56,153 bases of DNA. Source: Candidatus Hydrogenedentota bacterium. GTDB lineage: Bacteria; Hydrogenedentota; Hydrogenedentia; Hydrogenedentales; JAEUWI01. The stretch covers positions 1 to 56,153 of the forward strand of contig JAEUWI010000049.1 in assembly GCA_016791475.1 (NCBI GenBank). Reading direction: 5' to 3'. The notes below the pieces were generated by a model, which worked only from the letters and a program-made list of their open reading frames with translations, did no database searches and was not told the DNA's origin. The first letter of the stretch is position 1, and every line of letters starts with the position of its first letter. A program made the translations under genes and the position numbers. This document shows positions 16,111-24,189 of this stretch, piece after piece.

Positions 16111-18329
16111 GATTTCCGTTCGATCTCTCCCTCGCCCCGGATTTTTTTAGATTCGCTCATGAGCACGGTCACCGGGAGCAGCCAGAGATCCGCCAGCACC
16201 GCCACCGCCATCGTTCCCGCCGACAACAGCCCGAAGTAGCGGATTGGCGCAAAGCTGGACAGCCCGAGTGCGAGGAAACCCACGCAGGCCGTCATGGCCG
16301 TCGCCAGCATTGCGGGTGTGTTCACTTCCAGGGCCGCGTGAAGCGCGCCGCGATTCTCCTCTCCCCCTTCAATTCGCTCGCGCCAGCTCGAGAGCAGATG
16401 CAAGGTATCGTCCACCGCGATGCCGACCGCTATCGCGGCCACCATGACGGTCGCGGGATCGAGGGGGATACCGAAGAGCCCCATGGCGCCGAACAACCCG
16501 GCGATGGGCAGCAGATTGGGTGCGACGGACAGGAGCATGAGTTTGATTGAACGCAGCCCGATCCAGATACACAAGAAAACCACGGCCACGGCCAGGCCCA
16601 GGCTGTTGACCTGGGTCTGAATCAGACCGAACTGGGCCCGCACCAGGCGGAGCACCACACCCGTGTGATAGCCGGTGATTCCGCCCGGCGCAACCGCCAG
16701 CGCGTCATCCGAACGCGCCACGATCGCGAGCAGCTCAGCGCCGTCCATCACCCGCACCAGGCTGGACAGGCGGATCCGTTCGCCGTCGGGCGACACCAGA
16801 GAATTGAGCGGCTGCCGGGCCTCCTCCGACATGGCCTCCACGAGCTGGCGCGCGGCCTCGCGATTCTCCGGAAGCCGATAGGCCTCCCCCGCGCCGCCGG
16901 CGGACCACTGGTGCAGCTTTTTCAGATAGTCCAGGGGCGAAATGACCCGGGCGATGCCGGGCTCGGCGCTGAGCTGGGCAACCTGGGCCTCGATCGCCGG
17001 CCAATTGCGCTCGTCCAGCCAGGAGCCGGGAAGCTGGAGTATCGTCTCCAGGGTATACAATCCTGAGAACTTTTCACTGATCACCGCCGCATCGCGCACC
17101 ACCTCGTGATCGGCGTCCAGAAAGGTCAGGGGGTTGGACTCCGTCTTCACGCGCGTGCCCAACAGCGAGAATATCAACGTGAACACGATGGCCCCCCAGA
17201 GAATTCGTCCGCCGTGGCGTTCATATCCGGGTATGCCGGTGCCGGAGCCCCATATCGTCCGGGGTGCTCGCGCCGTTGCGCGCAAATCGAGCACCACGAT
17301 AAGGACCGGACCGAGACCCATCGCCACGAGAAACGCAACCGGAATTCCGATACCTCCCGCCACTCCCAGTTCCCGGACGGGGGCCATGCCCGCCGTGCAG
17401 AGCGAGAAAAAGCCCAGCGACGTGGTAAGCGCCGCGAGCAGACAAGGCCAGGCGCACTCGGATAGCGCCCGGTCCGCCGCACCGCGAATGCCCCGTCCCT
17501 CCAGCAGGGCCGTCTCGTGGTAGCGGAGCAGGTGGACCATGTAGGCCATGGAAAGCACCCAGAGCACGGGCGGAAGGGCCACGGTGACCATGTTCATGGT
17601 CAGGCCGAGCCATCCCATGAGCCCGAGCGTGATTACGAGCGAGAGTCCCGAAACAATAAACGCGGCCAGCACTTTGCGCGGTGAACGCAGCGTGAGAAGG
17701 AGGATCAGACACGATGCGGTGGCCGCCACGGGCAGGAGCCGCCGGGCCTCGCGCTCCGACTCCCGGTCAAGCGCCGCGTTGAGCACAATCGGACCGGCCC
17801 AGTGCACCGACCACCCCACAAGTCGGAGGGGGCTGGCCGCCGCCTTCAGTGCGGCGACATAGGCGCGCCGCTCGGCGGATGCGACGGGCGCGGTACCGCT
17901 GATGATCATGCCGCCGGTGGAACGATCGGGAGAAACGATGACACGCTCGTAGAACGGCGAGGAGCGCAACTCCGCCTCCAGCTCCTCCGCGCTTTCCGCG
18001 CCGAACTCGTCTCGAAAGAGCGAGGGAATGCTCTTCACGGAGTCCACGCCGGGCACCGCCTCGATCGCCTGCAAGACCCCGATCTGGAGATCGAGAGCGG
18101 TCTCGGAAAGCAGCCCGCCGCCGGTGTACACCATCAGAATGTCATCGTCGCCGCCGAAGTCCTTTCGGAAGTCGGCGTAGCGCTGCGCGTCCGCGTCCTG
18201 CTCCACCCACTGCTCGATACCGTTGTCGATCGTCAGCCGCGACAGGCCGAGGGGGGCGAACGCGAGCAGCACGACGGTGGACACGGCCGAGATGAAAAAG
18301 ATTCTGCTCTGGGGAAGGGCCTGTCTCAA
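16107..18329 (-). CDS. RND/MMPL-type lipid exporter
   Basis: A 740-residue membrane protein with RND topology in a single compact chain. It has one N-terminal helix, a periplasmic loop of about 170 residues, five helices, a second loop and a last bundle of five or six helices. Landmarks include GGDDDILMVY, LPPVLWVLSMAYMVHLL and the transmembrane AIAVGIAVDDTLHLL, with the acidic residues that carry protons in this superfamily. The length and sterol-sensing-like helices match MMPL/HpnN/Patched-like lipid transporters better than AcrB (which is about 1,030 residues). Overlap with both neighbours by four bases places it in the lipid-type operon, as the likely exporter of the pathway's product. 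Confidence 0.85.
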   Translation of the reverse strand: MRQALPQSRIFFISAVSTVVLLAFAPLGLSRLTIDNGIEQWVEQDADAQRYADFRKDFGGDDDILMVYTGGGLLSETALDLQIGVLQAIEAVPGVDSVKSIPSLFRDEFGAESAEELEAELRSSPFYERVIVSPDRSTGGMIISGTAPVASAERRAYVAALKAAASPLRLVGWSVHWAGPIVLNAALDRESEREARRLLPVAATASCLILLLTLRSPRKVLAAFIVSGLSLVITLGLMGWLGLTMNMVTVALPPVLWVLSMAYMVHLLRYHETALLEGRGIRGAADRALSECAWPCLLAALTTSLGFFSLCTAGMAPVRELGVAGGIGIPVAFLVAMGLGPVLIVVLDLRATARAPRTIWGSGTGIPGYERHGGRILWGAIVFTLIFSLLGTRVKTESNPLTFLDADHEVVRDAAVISEKFSGLYTLETILQLPGSWLDERNWPAIEAQVAQLSAEPGIARVISPLDYLKKLHQWSAGGAGEAYRLPENREAARQLVEAMSEEARQPLNSLVSPDGERIRLSSLVRVMDGAELLAIVARSDDALAVAPGGITGYHTGVVLRLVRAQFGLIQTQVNSLGLAVAVVFLCIWIGLRSIKLMLLSVAPNLLPIAGLFGAMGLFGIPLDPATVMVAAIAVGIAVDDTLHLLSSWRERIEGGEENRGALHAALEVNTPAMLATAMTACVGFLALGLSSFAPIRYFGLLSAGTMAVAVLADLWLLPVTVLMSESKKIRGEGEIERKS

Positions 18330-18721
18330 GAATGACTCAATCGAAACGCATGTTGCGCAAAAAAGGGCTCCAGCACCGTGCTCAGTTGCAGGCCGAGGGC
18401 GATATCCCCCTCGATCTCAATCCGCAGGTCGAAGAAGGCCCGGTCCGGTGGCAGGGTTCCGGTAACGATTTCGAGCAACGTGCCCGACTCCAGCATAAAT
18501 ACGCACTGGGCCGCCTCGGTGCCCGCTTCAATCGCCACAAGGCGTCCGGACGCCACGACCAGTGTCCAGGCGGCGCCCTCGACATCGGTCAGGGACACGC
18601 CGAGCGCGCACGAGAGAGAACGCAGCCCGGGTATCAGAAGTTGACCCCGAAGTCCGGGCAGATAGCCGGTGAAGTACTGGCGGCTCGCCGCCCGCTGTCG
18701 CTCTCGAAATGAATCCGGCAT
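18326..18721 (-). CDS. SCP2-like lipid-binding protein
   Basis: A 131-residue protein of the size of a single SCP2 (sterol-carrier) domain, with the typical alternation of strands and the LESGTLLEIVTGTLPPDRAFF pattern, where an SCP2 domain has its D/G-LRxGRLD-like segment. SCP2 proteins bind acyl chains or sterols in a tunnel. It starts three bases after the reductase stop and overlaps the RND gene by four. A carrier role, handing a lipid from the reductase to the exporter, is inferred. Assignment is by pattern only and is moderate. Confidence 0.55.
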   Translation of the reverse strand: MPDSFRERQRAASRQYFTGYLPGLRGQLLIPGLRSLSCALGVSLTDVEGAAWTLVVASGRLVAIEAGTEAAQCVFMLESGTLLEIVTGTLPPDRAFFDLRIEIEGDIALGLQLSTVLEPFFAQHAFRLSHS

Positions 18722-18724
18722 GGC

Positions 18725-20212
18725 CTATGCCGTCGCCGCACCCGGCTGAAACTCCCAGCCGTAGTGTTGCTCAAAAAAACTCTGGAGCAGAAAGCGCAGC
18801 CCCTCGTGATCCAGGGGGCGCGCCCACGCCGCGGGACAGCCCCGGTGAAACTCCGGATCGCTATTCAGCATGTAGGGCTTGAACACCCCGGAAATACGCT
18901 GGAGCACCGCTTCGGACACGGACAAGGTCGCACCGTCCAGCGTCGACACGGCTTCGTATTCCGGGATATTCAGTACGCCCGCGATAACCGAAATCAGGTC
19001 GGCCATCGGCGTTGGATTTGGATGGGTCAGGTGATGATAGCCACCCGGCGCGGCCCCTTCCGCCGCAAGGCGAAGCATGTGATACACCACGTCGTCCGCG
19101 GAGACAAGATTCTTCGTTGTCTCGGGATCGACCACCACGCGAAAGCTTTGTTCGCCAGGGGCGTGGCTTCGCTGGCCACTCAGACGGGCAAGCCGCAGGA
19201 GCTGGGCGACTTTGTAGACCGTCTGGCCATCGCAGAGCCCGGATACCCGTTCCCCCAGGATGATGCTGGGGCGAAAGATTGTCGCGGGAAGGCCCGACTC
19301 CGCCACGACGCACTCGGCCGCGAATTTTGACTCCTCGTAAGGATTCTTGAAGCTCGCGGGGCGCGCCAGTCTGGCTTCCGGCATCGTGCTGCCGGGACAC
19401 TGGTCACCCGCCACGTAAGCCGTGCTGACGTGGTAAAAGCGTCGCAGTCCCGAGAGTGCGCGGGCGAACTCGACCACGTTGCGCGTGCCCTCCAGATTCG
19501 TCCGGAAGAGCTCCTCGCGCAACACGTCTTCGAAGCGGGTATCGGCGGCCAGGTGCCAGAGGGCGTCCACCGAGGTCGATAGCCTGTCGCGTTCCTCGGG
19601 CGCGACACCCAGACCCGGCAGGCGCACGTCGCCCTGGATGCATCGTATACGGGCGGGATAGAGGTCCTGAAGGTGGGTCAGACGCTGGTCAAAGGGCGCC
19701 CGGGATGTGCCACGGACGAGCGCCACGACCTGGGCCTCTCCACACCGCAGCAGGTAGCGCAGGAAATGGCCGCCAAGAAAACCGGTGGCGCCCGTCACCA
19801 GCAGGGTGAGGCCCCGCAGGGGCGCCAGACAAGACTGGAGCTCCCGCAGGCGCCGCCCGTGCTCAGCCAGCGACTCGATGTGGAAATCCACGTTCTCATG
19901 GAGATCCGAAGCGGGCACCACGCGATCCACCGCACGACTGCGCAAGAGCGCAAAGGCGGCTTCGCGGTCTTCGTTTCGGGTCACCAGACCCACAGGCACG
20001 AGGGGGTAGGCGTGCTTCAACAGGGCCAGTGCCTGCGCATGCCCGCCCGACGAATCGAAATCGATCAGGCATACCCAGTCCTGCCCGGCGACTTGAGCAC
20101 CCGCCAGGGCCGTGCGGAAGGCCGCGTACCCGTTGACACATAAGAGCTTGTCCTCGCAGTCACAGACCGAAAGCGGCGAGGCATCGTTGTCGCCCATCCA
20201 GAGAATACGCAT
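18725..20212 (-). CDS. Receiver-like domain fused to fatty-acyl/thioester reductase (extended SDR)
   Basis: A 495-residue fusion. Residues of about 1-115 look like a response-regulator receiver fold (acidic pocket GDND at 7-10, candidate Asp51 in LIDFDSSG, Thr78), but the conserved lysine near position 100 is not seen, so it may be a degenerate receiver. From about 133 onward is an extended SDR of the male-sterility/thioester-reductase class. It has the NADPH site GATGFLG (141-147), STAYVAGD (263-270), the catalytic pair Y292/K296 in YEESK and IFRPSIILGE. Such domains reduce acyl-CoA or acyl-carrier thioesters to aldehydes or alcohols. Its ATG directly follows the DUF547 stop (TGA-ATG). The N-terminal fusion is unusual. 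Confidence 0.82.
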   Translation of the reverse strand: MRILWMGDNDASPLSVCDCEDKLLCVNGYAAFRTALAGAQVAGQDWVCLIDFDSSGGHAQALALLKHAYPLVPVGLVTRNEDREAAFALLRSRAVDRVVPASDLHENVDFHIESLAEHGRRLRELQSCLAPLRGLTLLVTGATGFLGGHFLRYLLRCGEAQVVALVRGTSRAPFDQRLTHLQDLYPARIRCIQGDVRLPGLGVAPEERDRLSTSVDALWHLAADTRFEDVLREELFRTNLEGTRNVVEFARALSGLRRFYHVSTAYVAGDQCPGSTMPEARLARPASFKNPYEESKFAAECVVAESGLPATIFRPSIILGERVSGLCDGQTVYKVAQLLRLARLSGQRSHAPGEQSFRVVVDPETTKNLVSADDVVYHMLRLAAEGAAPGGYHHLTHPNPTPMADLISVIAGVLNIPEYEAVSTLDGATLSVSEAVLQRISGVFKPYMLNSDPEFHRGCPAAWARPLDHEGLRFLLQSFFEQHYGWEFQPGAATA

Positions 20213-20959
20213 TCAGCGCGCCTTACCCTGCTCGTTGAGCGACCAGTCGTAATCGGTGTACTCGATGGCGAAGTCGTCCAGATTGGCGCCTTCCGCCGCG
20301 CCGATATACGGCGCGACGAAAGCCGCCAGAGACTTGGACGTCGTCTCAAAGTCGTCCCCGTACCACTTGAAAATGGGCGAGAGCCAGAGGGTCTTCTTCT
20401 CCGCGTCCACGCGATTCTTGGCGGGGGTTGTAAGAAATTCCCTGGTTTGCGCGTCGAGCTGCTCTTCGAGCCGCGCTCCGGTGTAGGCTTCGGCGCGCAA
20501 CGGCGGGCACCCCATGGCCGCGCACACGACGGCAAAGTGAATCCGGGGTTCCTGGTAGTTCTTGCGGATGATCTTGTGCTCCAGCGTGTCCAGGGAAATC
20601 TTCTTGCCGAAAAGCTGCACGATCTCCCTGGACCAGGGGCTCTTCACCAGACCCCCGAGGGACTTGATGCTGTCCACCGGGTAGCCGTCGATGATGAGCT
20701 GCAGGGTCGCGGCGTTGTACACGTTGATCAGTAAAGCCAGTTGCTCTTCCCGCGTCCACTGCTGGAACTCGGCCATGGGTACCGCGCCGGCCTGGGCCAG
20801 GTACGCGTCGAGCGGGGCCCTGTCGGCCTGAAGGCCCTTATAGTCCACGAGGCCCTGCGACACGCGCGCCTTCAGTATTGAGTCGAGCGCGGCATGAGAC
20901 TGATCGAAGTTGCCGCCGGCCGCGAGGGCGATCGCAAGGGGCAATATCATGTTAAGCAT
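20213..20959 (-). CDS. DUF547-family exported protein
   Basis: A 248-residue protein. ATG 20959 is preceded by AAAGGAA with a good spacing and begins a signal peptide. The DUF547 landmarks are present: LLINVYNAATLQLIIDGYPVDSIK, then HKIIRK and FAVVCAAMGCPPLRAEAY, which holds the conserved Cys. The family is widespread and exported; its biochemical role is not established, although the Cys/His pattern is transglutaminase-like. It is in the lipid-type operon, between an unknown exported protein and the acyl reductase. Confidence 0.88.
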   Translation of the reverse strand: MLNMILPLAIALAAGGNFDQSHAALDSILKARVSQGLVDYKGLQADRAPLDAYLAQAGAVPMAEFQQWTREEQLALLINVYNAATLQLIIDGYPVDSIKSLGGLVKSPWSREIVQLFGKKISLDTLEHKIIRKNYQEPRIHFAVVCAAMGCPPLRAEAYTGARLEEQLDAQTREFLTTPAKNRVDAEKKTLWLSPIFKWYGDDFETTSKSLAAFVAPYIGAAEGANLDDFAIEYTDYDWSLNEQGKAR

Positions 20960-20985
20960 GCAAATTCCTTTCGCCTGACAGGCGG

Positions 20986-21963
20986 TCACGGCTTCCAGCC
21001 GTTATGTTCCAGGTAGCGGGCAAAGTGCCACATGTCGGATTCTTCCTTGTGCTTGAAGAAGAGCGTCGTGTAGAAGCGCCGACCCGCCTCTTCTTTGGGA
21101 CCGTATTCCCGGTCCTGACCCACATTGTGGTCCCAGGCCCAGAGCCCGAACAGTGCCGTTTCCATGGGCTTGTAAGCCCCCTTCACCAAGCCCTTCCGGC
21201 GGCCTTCCGTGTGGTAGAAGGACGTCTCGGCACCATCGGGCAGCGGCAGCGCCTTCAACGCCGCCATATCCGCCGCGACCGCCGACACCACCGACCACGC
21301 GGGGGGTAGCGCGGCCTCACGCTCGACGGACACGCCCTTACAGCGGTGGCTGTCGCCGCGAATGCTAATCGCAATCCGCCCGTCAGCGGGTCCATCCTTC
21401 AACTTCAGCAGACCCGGCAACCGCTCGCCGTACACCTCAAAGTCATTCTGGTCCCAGCCTTCGGGCCAGGCCTCGCGGGGAAGATAATCCGTGGGCATGA
21501 TCGCGTGGTAGCAGCCGCAACTCTGTACGGTCGTGAGCCACACGGGCTCCTCCCGACTGTTCAACGTAACCACCGCAATCGCACCCACATTCTTACCCGC
21601 ACCCACGTTCAGCGGAACCAGACTGAAAGGGTTTCGCTCAAAATGTATGCGGTAGATCAGGTTCGTATAATGCTCACGCGCCGTCTCAAAGGTCTCCACC
21701 TCGGTGTAAATCGTCGGGCGGGACGGATCCACATAAACCTGGGTTTTTCCGGATTCCGTCAGGCGGGCCGAGGGCGTGCCGATCTTGTTGTTCGCCTCTT
21801 CGTTGTGCTCGATAACGAATATGGGCGCGAAGCGCTGCACCAGTCCGTCGGCGCCTTCCATCACATAGGCCGAAGTCGTGCCCGGGGCCTCCTCGGACCA
21901 GGCGGCGCCCGCCGCCGCGCCGAGGGCGGCCGCGAGGGCCAGAATACACAGCCGGATGCTCAT
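20986..21963 (-). CDS. Exported protein of unknown function
   Basis: A 325-residue protein. ATG 21963 overlaps the stop of the TPR gene (ATGA) and is followed by a clear signal peptide (ILALAAALGAAAG...WSEE). Longer starts upstream would lie in the previous gene. I do not recognise the family. A CGCYHAIMPTDYLP segment (Cys-x-Cys-x-His) and a later DSHRCKG could form a metal or disulfide site. Aromatic residues and WxxGW-like patterns are frequent in the C-terminal half. It ends 26 bases before DUF547 and is part of the same run of genes. Confidence 0.72.
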   Translation of the reverse strand: MSIRLCILALAAALGAAAGAAWSEEAPGTTSAYVMEGADGLVQRFAPIFVIEHNEEANNKIGTPSARLTESGKTQVYVDPSRPTIYTEVETFETAREHYTNLIYRIHFERNPFSLVPLNVGAGKNVGAIAVVTLNSREEPVWLTTVQSCGCYHAIMPTDYLPREAWPEGWDQNDFEVYGERLPGLLKLKDGPADGRIAISIRGDSHRCKGVSVEREAALPPAWSVVSAVAADMAALKALPLPDGAETSFYHTEGRRKGLVKGAYKPMETALFGLWAWDHNVGQDREYGPKEEAGRRFYTTLFFKHKEESDMWHFARYLEHNGWKP

Positions 21964-22733
21964 TCCGCGCTCTCCTTCTTCTCCGCGATGCGCGCGCGCA
22001 ACGCCGCGGCGCTCGTGTTGGCCGGATTCAGCGCCAGCGCCTTCTCCGCCGCCTCCAGCGCCTTCTCCCACTGCTTGTCCTTCTGATAGGCCATGGCGAG
22101 CATGACCATATATTCATCATTGTCCGGTTTCAGTTCATGGCAGTGAGAAAATGTCTCGATCGCCTTCGGCACGTCGCCTCCCGAGATGGGTGGGTTGTTC
22201 AAGTACATGATACCGATGGCGCGCTGGCACTCGGGATCGTCGGGTGTGCGTTTCATGGCCTCGTCCATGTGGTTGCGCGCCTTGGGACCGTTCTTGAAGC
22301 CCGCCACCATGCTGGTGATGCTGTTGGCGTAAAGTTCGCCCACCACCCGGTGTGCGGCGGCTATCTCCGCCTCGGTCTTGGCCAGCGTCAGGGCGCGCTC
22401 GCCGTAGACCAGTCCCTGCGCCGCCAGGACTTCCTGCTGCTCCTTTAATGCCTTCGCATCCTTGCCTTCCAGGTTGCTGGCCTGGCGCTTTGTGCGCAGA
22501 TCCGTGGTACTCATGCGGAAGCACTCCGCCGCGTCCCATTGCACCTGGAAGGACGCCTTCTCTTTGCCGGCCTCCTCCGCGAGCGCGGTGCGCAGGGACT
22601 CCATCCGGGCCTCGTCGTGGGCCTGGCGGGCCGCCAGAACGTCGGCCATCGCGGGGACTTTTTCCTGGGCCGGCAAATTTGCCACGGCAAACACAAAGAG
22701 GATCAGGGTCACCATAAACTGGGCATTGCGCAT
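21960..22733 (-). CDS. Exported TPR protein
   Basis: A 257-residue protein with a signal peptide (ILFVFAVANLPAQ). A charged helical N-terminal half is followed by TPRs at about 150-250 (RTPDDPECQRAIGIMYL; KPDNDEYMVMLAMAYQKDKQW; NPANTSAAALRARI). It is one base after the upstream gene and overlaps the next by four. It is probably a periplasmic scaffold for the operon; a second TPR gene closes the same cluster. Confidence 0.8.
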   Translation of the reverse strand: MRNAQFMVTLILFVFAVANLPAQEKVPAMADVLAARQAHDEARMESLRTALAEEAGKEKASFQVQWDAAECFRMSTTDLRTKRQASNLEGKDAKALKEQQEVLAAQGLVYGERALTLAKTEAEIAAAHRVVGELYANSITSMVAGFKNGPKARNHMDEAMKRTPDDPECQRAIGIMYLNNPPISGGDVPKAIETFSHCHELKPDNDEYMVMLAMAYQKDKQWEKALEAAEKALALNPANTSAAALRARIAEKKESAE

Positions 22734-22734
22734 G

Positions 22735-23274
22735 TCAGCTTCTCCAGTGGTAGGAATCGGGACAGTTCAGGAGATAGCCGCCGCCGAAGAGGCGGTCCAT
22801 GGCTTTCCAGAAATTCTGCAGGTACAGCGCCGAGGCGTATTCCCGGCCGTGATCCAACTCCGCCAGAAGGAACTGATCCCAGGCGGCGCGCTTCCAATCC
22901 ACGAAATGCATTACCGCCCGCTCGCCCGCGACACCCGGCTGGGGGTGGGCGCTGCCCATGGGGGCGTGGATGGCCTTGAGCAATCCATTCACTCCGGGGC
23001 CCGCGCAGATCACGTGTCCGTAGATGTTGTACTCGTTGTCCAGATCGTAGAGGCAGGTCACGGCGATCACGGTGCCCAGCTCGATCAACTGGTCTTCCGC
23101 GGGAAATACAACCCGGACCAGATTCTCGTTACGCTTCTCGTCCAGATCGAGCTTCTTGTAGAGCCGGGGCAACAGGGATATCTTGTGGTTGCCGCTGCGT
23201 TCCGCATAGATTTTCTCCGCCTTGAAGCACTCGCTGTCGAGTACGGCCTGTACGATCCGTTCTTGTTCCGTCAT
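22735..23274 (-). CDS. Protein of unknown function, first gene of the lipid-type operon
   Basis: A 179-residue soluble protein with no signal peptide and no motif I recognise. It has a charged N terminus, a central hydrophobic strand pattern (LGTVIAVTCLYDL), and a Trp/Tyr-rich C-terminal half. It is the first gene in a leftward run of eleven and lies 62 bases downstream of mqnD, so it could be read through from the menaquinone operon or have its own start in 23275-23336. Its codon use does not stand out from the neighbours. Confidence 0.65.
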   Translation of the reverse strand: MTEQERIVQAVLDSECFKAEKIYAERSGNHKISLLPRLYKKLDLDEKRNENLVRVVFPAEDQLIELGTVIAVTCLYDLDNEYNIYGHVICAGPGVNGLLKAIHAPMGSAHPQPGVAGERAVMHFVDWKRAAWDQFLLAELDHGREYASALYLQNFWKAMDRLFGGGYLLNCPDSYHWRS

Positions 23275-23336
23275 GGTCTTGATTCCTTTATCTTTCCAAA
23301 GCTACTGCTTGATGAATTCGACTTCCCGGAGCCGCC

Positions 23337-24176
23337 TCACGCGGTCGCGGCGACGGCATCGGGCCGGACGAAGGCCCGGGGCGCTTCCCAGTACTCCTCG
23401 CGCAGCACGGTCATGGCGCGCTGCAGCTCCTCATTGAAGGCGAGGCTGTCCTCATTCACGTACATCCCCACAAACTTGTCGGCCAGGGACTTCGGCAGGC
23501 CGCGCCCGAAATTCAGGCTGTAGTCCACCGCCGCGCTGCGCTGCTTCAGGGCGATCTCCACCGAGCGTCGGTAGGCGCCGGCCACCGTGGTCTTCAGCGC
23601 GCTGCTGAGGTCCGCGCGGATGCAATTCACGCCCAGGGGCAGGGGCAGTCCGTCGTGCCGCTCGGAGAAGAGCACGCCCAGGTCCGCCAGCAGCTTGAAG
23701 CCTTCATCCGCATAGGTGAGCTGGCCTTCGTGAATGATGACACCGGCTTCCACACTGCCCTTGCGCACCGCATCCATGATGTGGGTAAAGTCCATGTGCA
23801 CCTCGCGCATGTCGGGGATCAGCTTCCGGGCCACGAGTGTCGCCGTCGTGTAAGGACCGGGCAATGCCACGCGCATGCCGCGCAGATCTTCCAGCGACTT
23901 GCATTCCCGCGCGATCAGCCGGGGACCATAGTTCCGCCCCACGCTGGTGCCCACTTCGAGCAACTCGTAGCGATCCTGCACGTGGAGGTATCCGTGCACC
24001 GACAGGGCGGTCACCTCCAGGGGGTCCCGGCCCATGGCCAGCTCGTTCAGGGTCTGAATGTCGTGGAGCACATGCTCGATTTTGTGGTCGGGGATCGTCA
24101 CCTGCTCCGAGGCGAAGCCGTAGAACATGAAGGCGTCGTCGGGATCCGGGCTGTGACCGATGCGGATGGATTTCAT
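23337..24176 (-). CDS. mqnD: 1,4-dihydroxy-6-naphthoate synthase MqnD
   Basis: A 279-residue protein from ATG 24176 (AGAGGAA about 8 bases upstream; longer readings begin inside mqnC). The MqnD opening IGHSPDPDDAFMFYG is intact, and later HEGQLTYA and GLPLPLG match the family. MqnD converts cyclic dehypoxanthine futalosine to 1,4-dihydroxy-6-naphthoate in the futalosine route to menaquinone. It is the fourth gene of the mqn cluster, 13 bases after mqnC. The periplasmic-binding-protein-like fold is known for the family. Confidence 0.93.
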   Translation of the reverse strand: MKSIRIGHSPDPDDAFMFYGFASEQVTIPDHKIEHVLHDIQTLNELAMGRDPLEVTALSVHGYLHVQDRYELLEVGTSVGRNYGPRLIARECKSLEDLRGMRVALPGPYTTATLVARKLIPDMREVHMDFTHIMDAVRKGSVEAGVIIHEGQLTYADEGFKLLADLGVLFSERHDGLPLPLGVNCIRADLSSALKTTVAGAYRRSVEIALKQRSAAVDYSLNFGRGLPKSLADKFVGMYVNEDSLAFNEELQRAMTVLREEYWEAPRAFVRPDAVAATA

Positions 24177-24189
24177 GGCGTTGTTCCTC

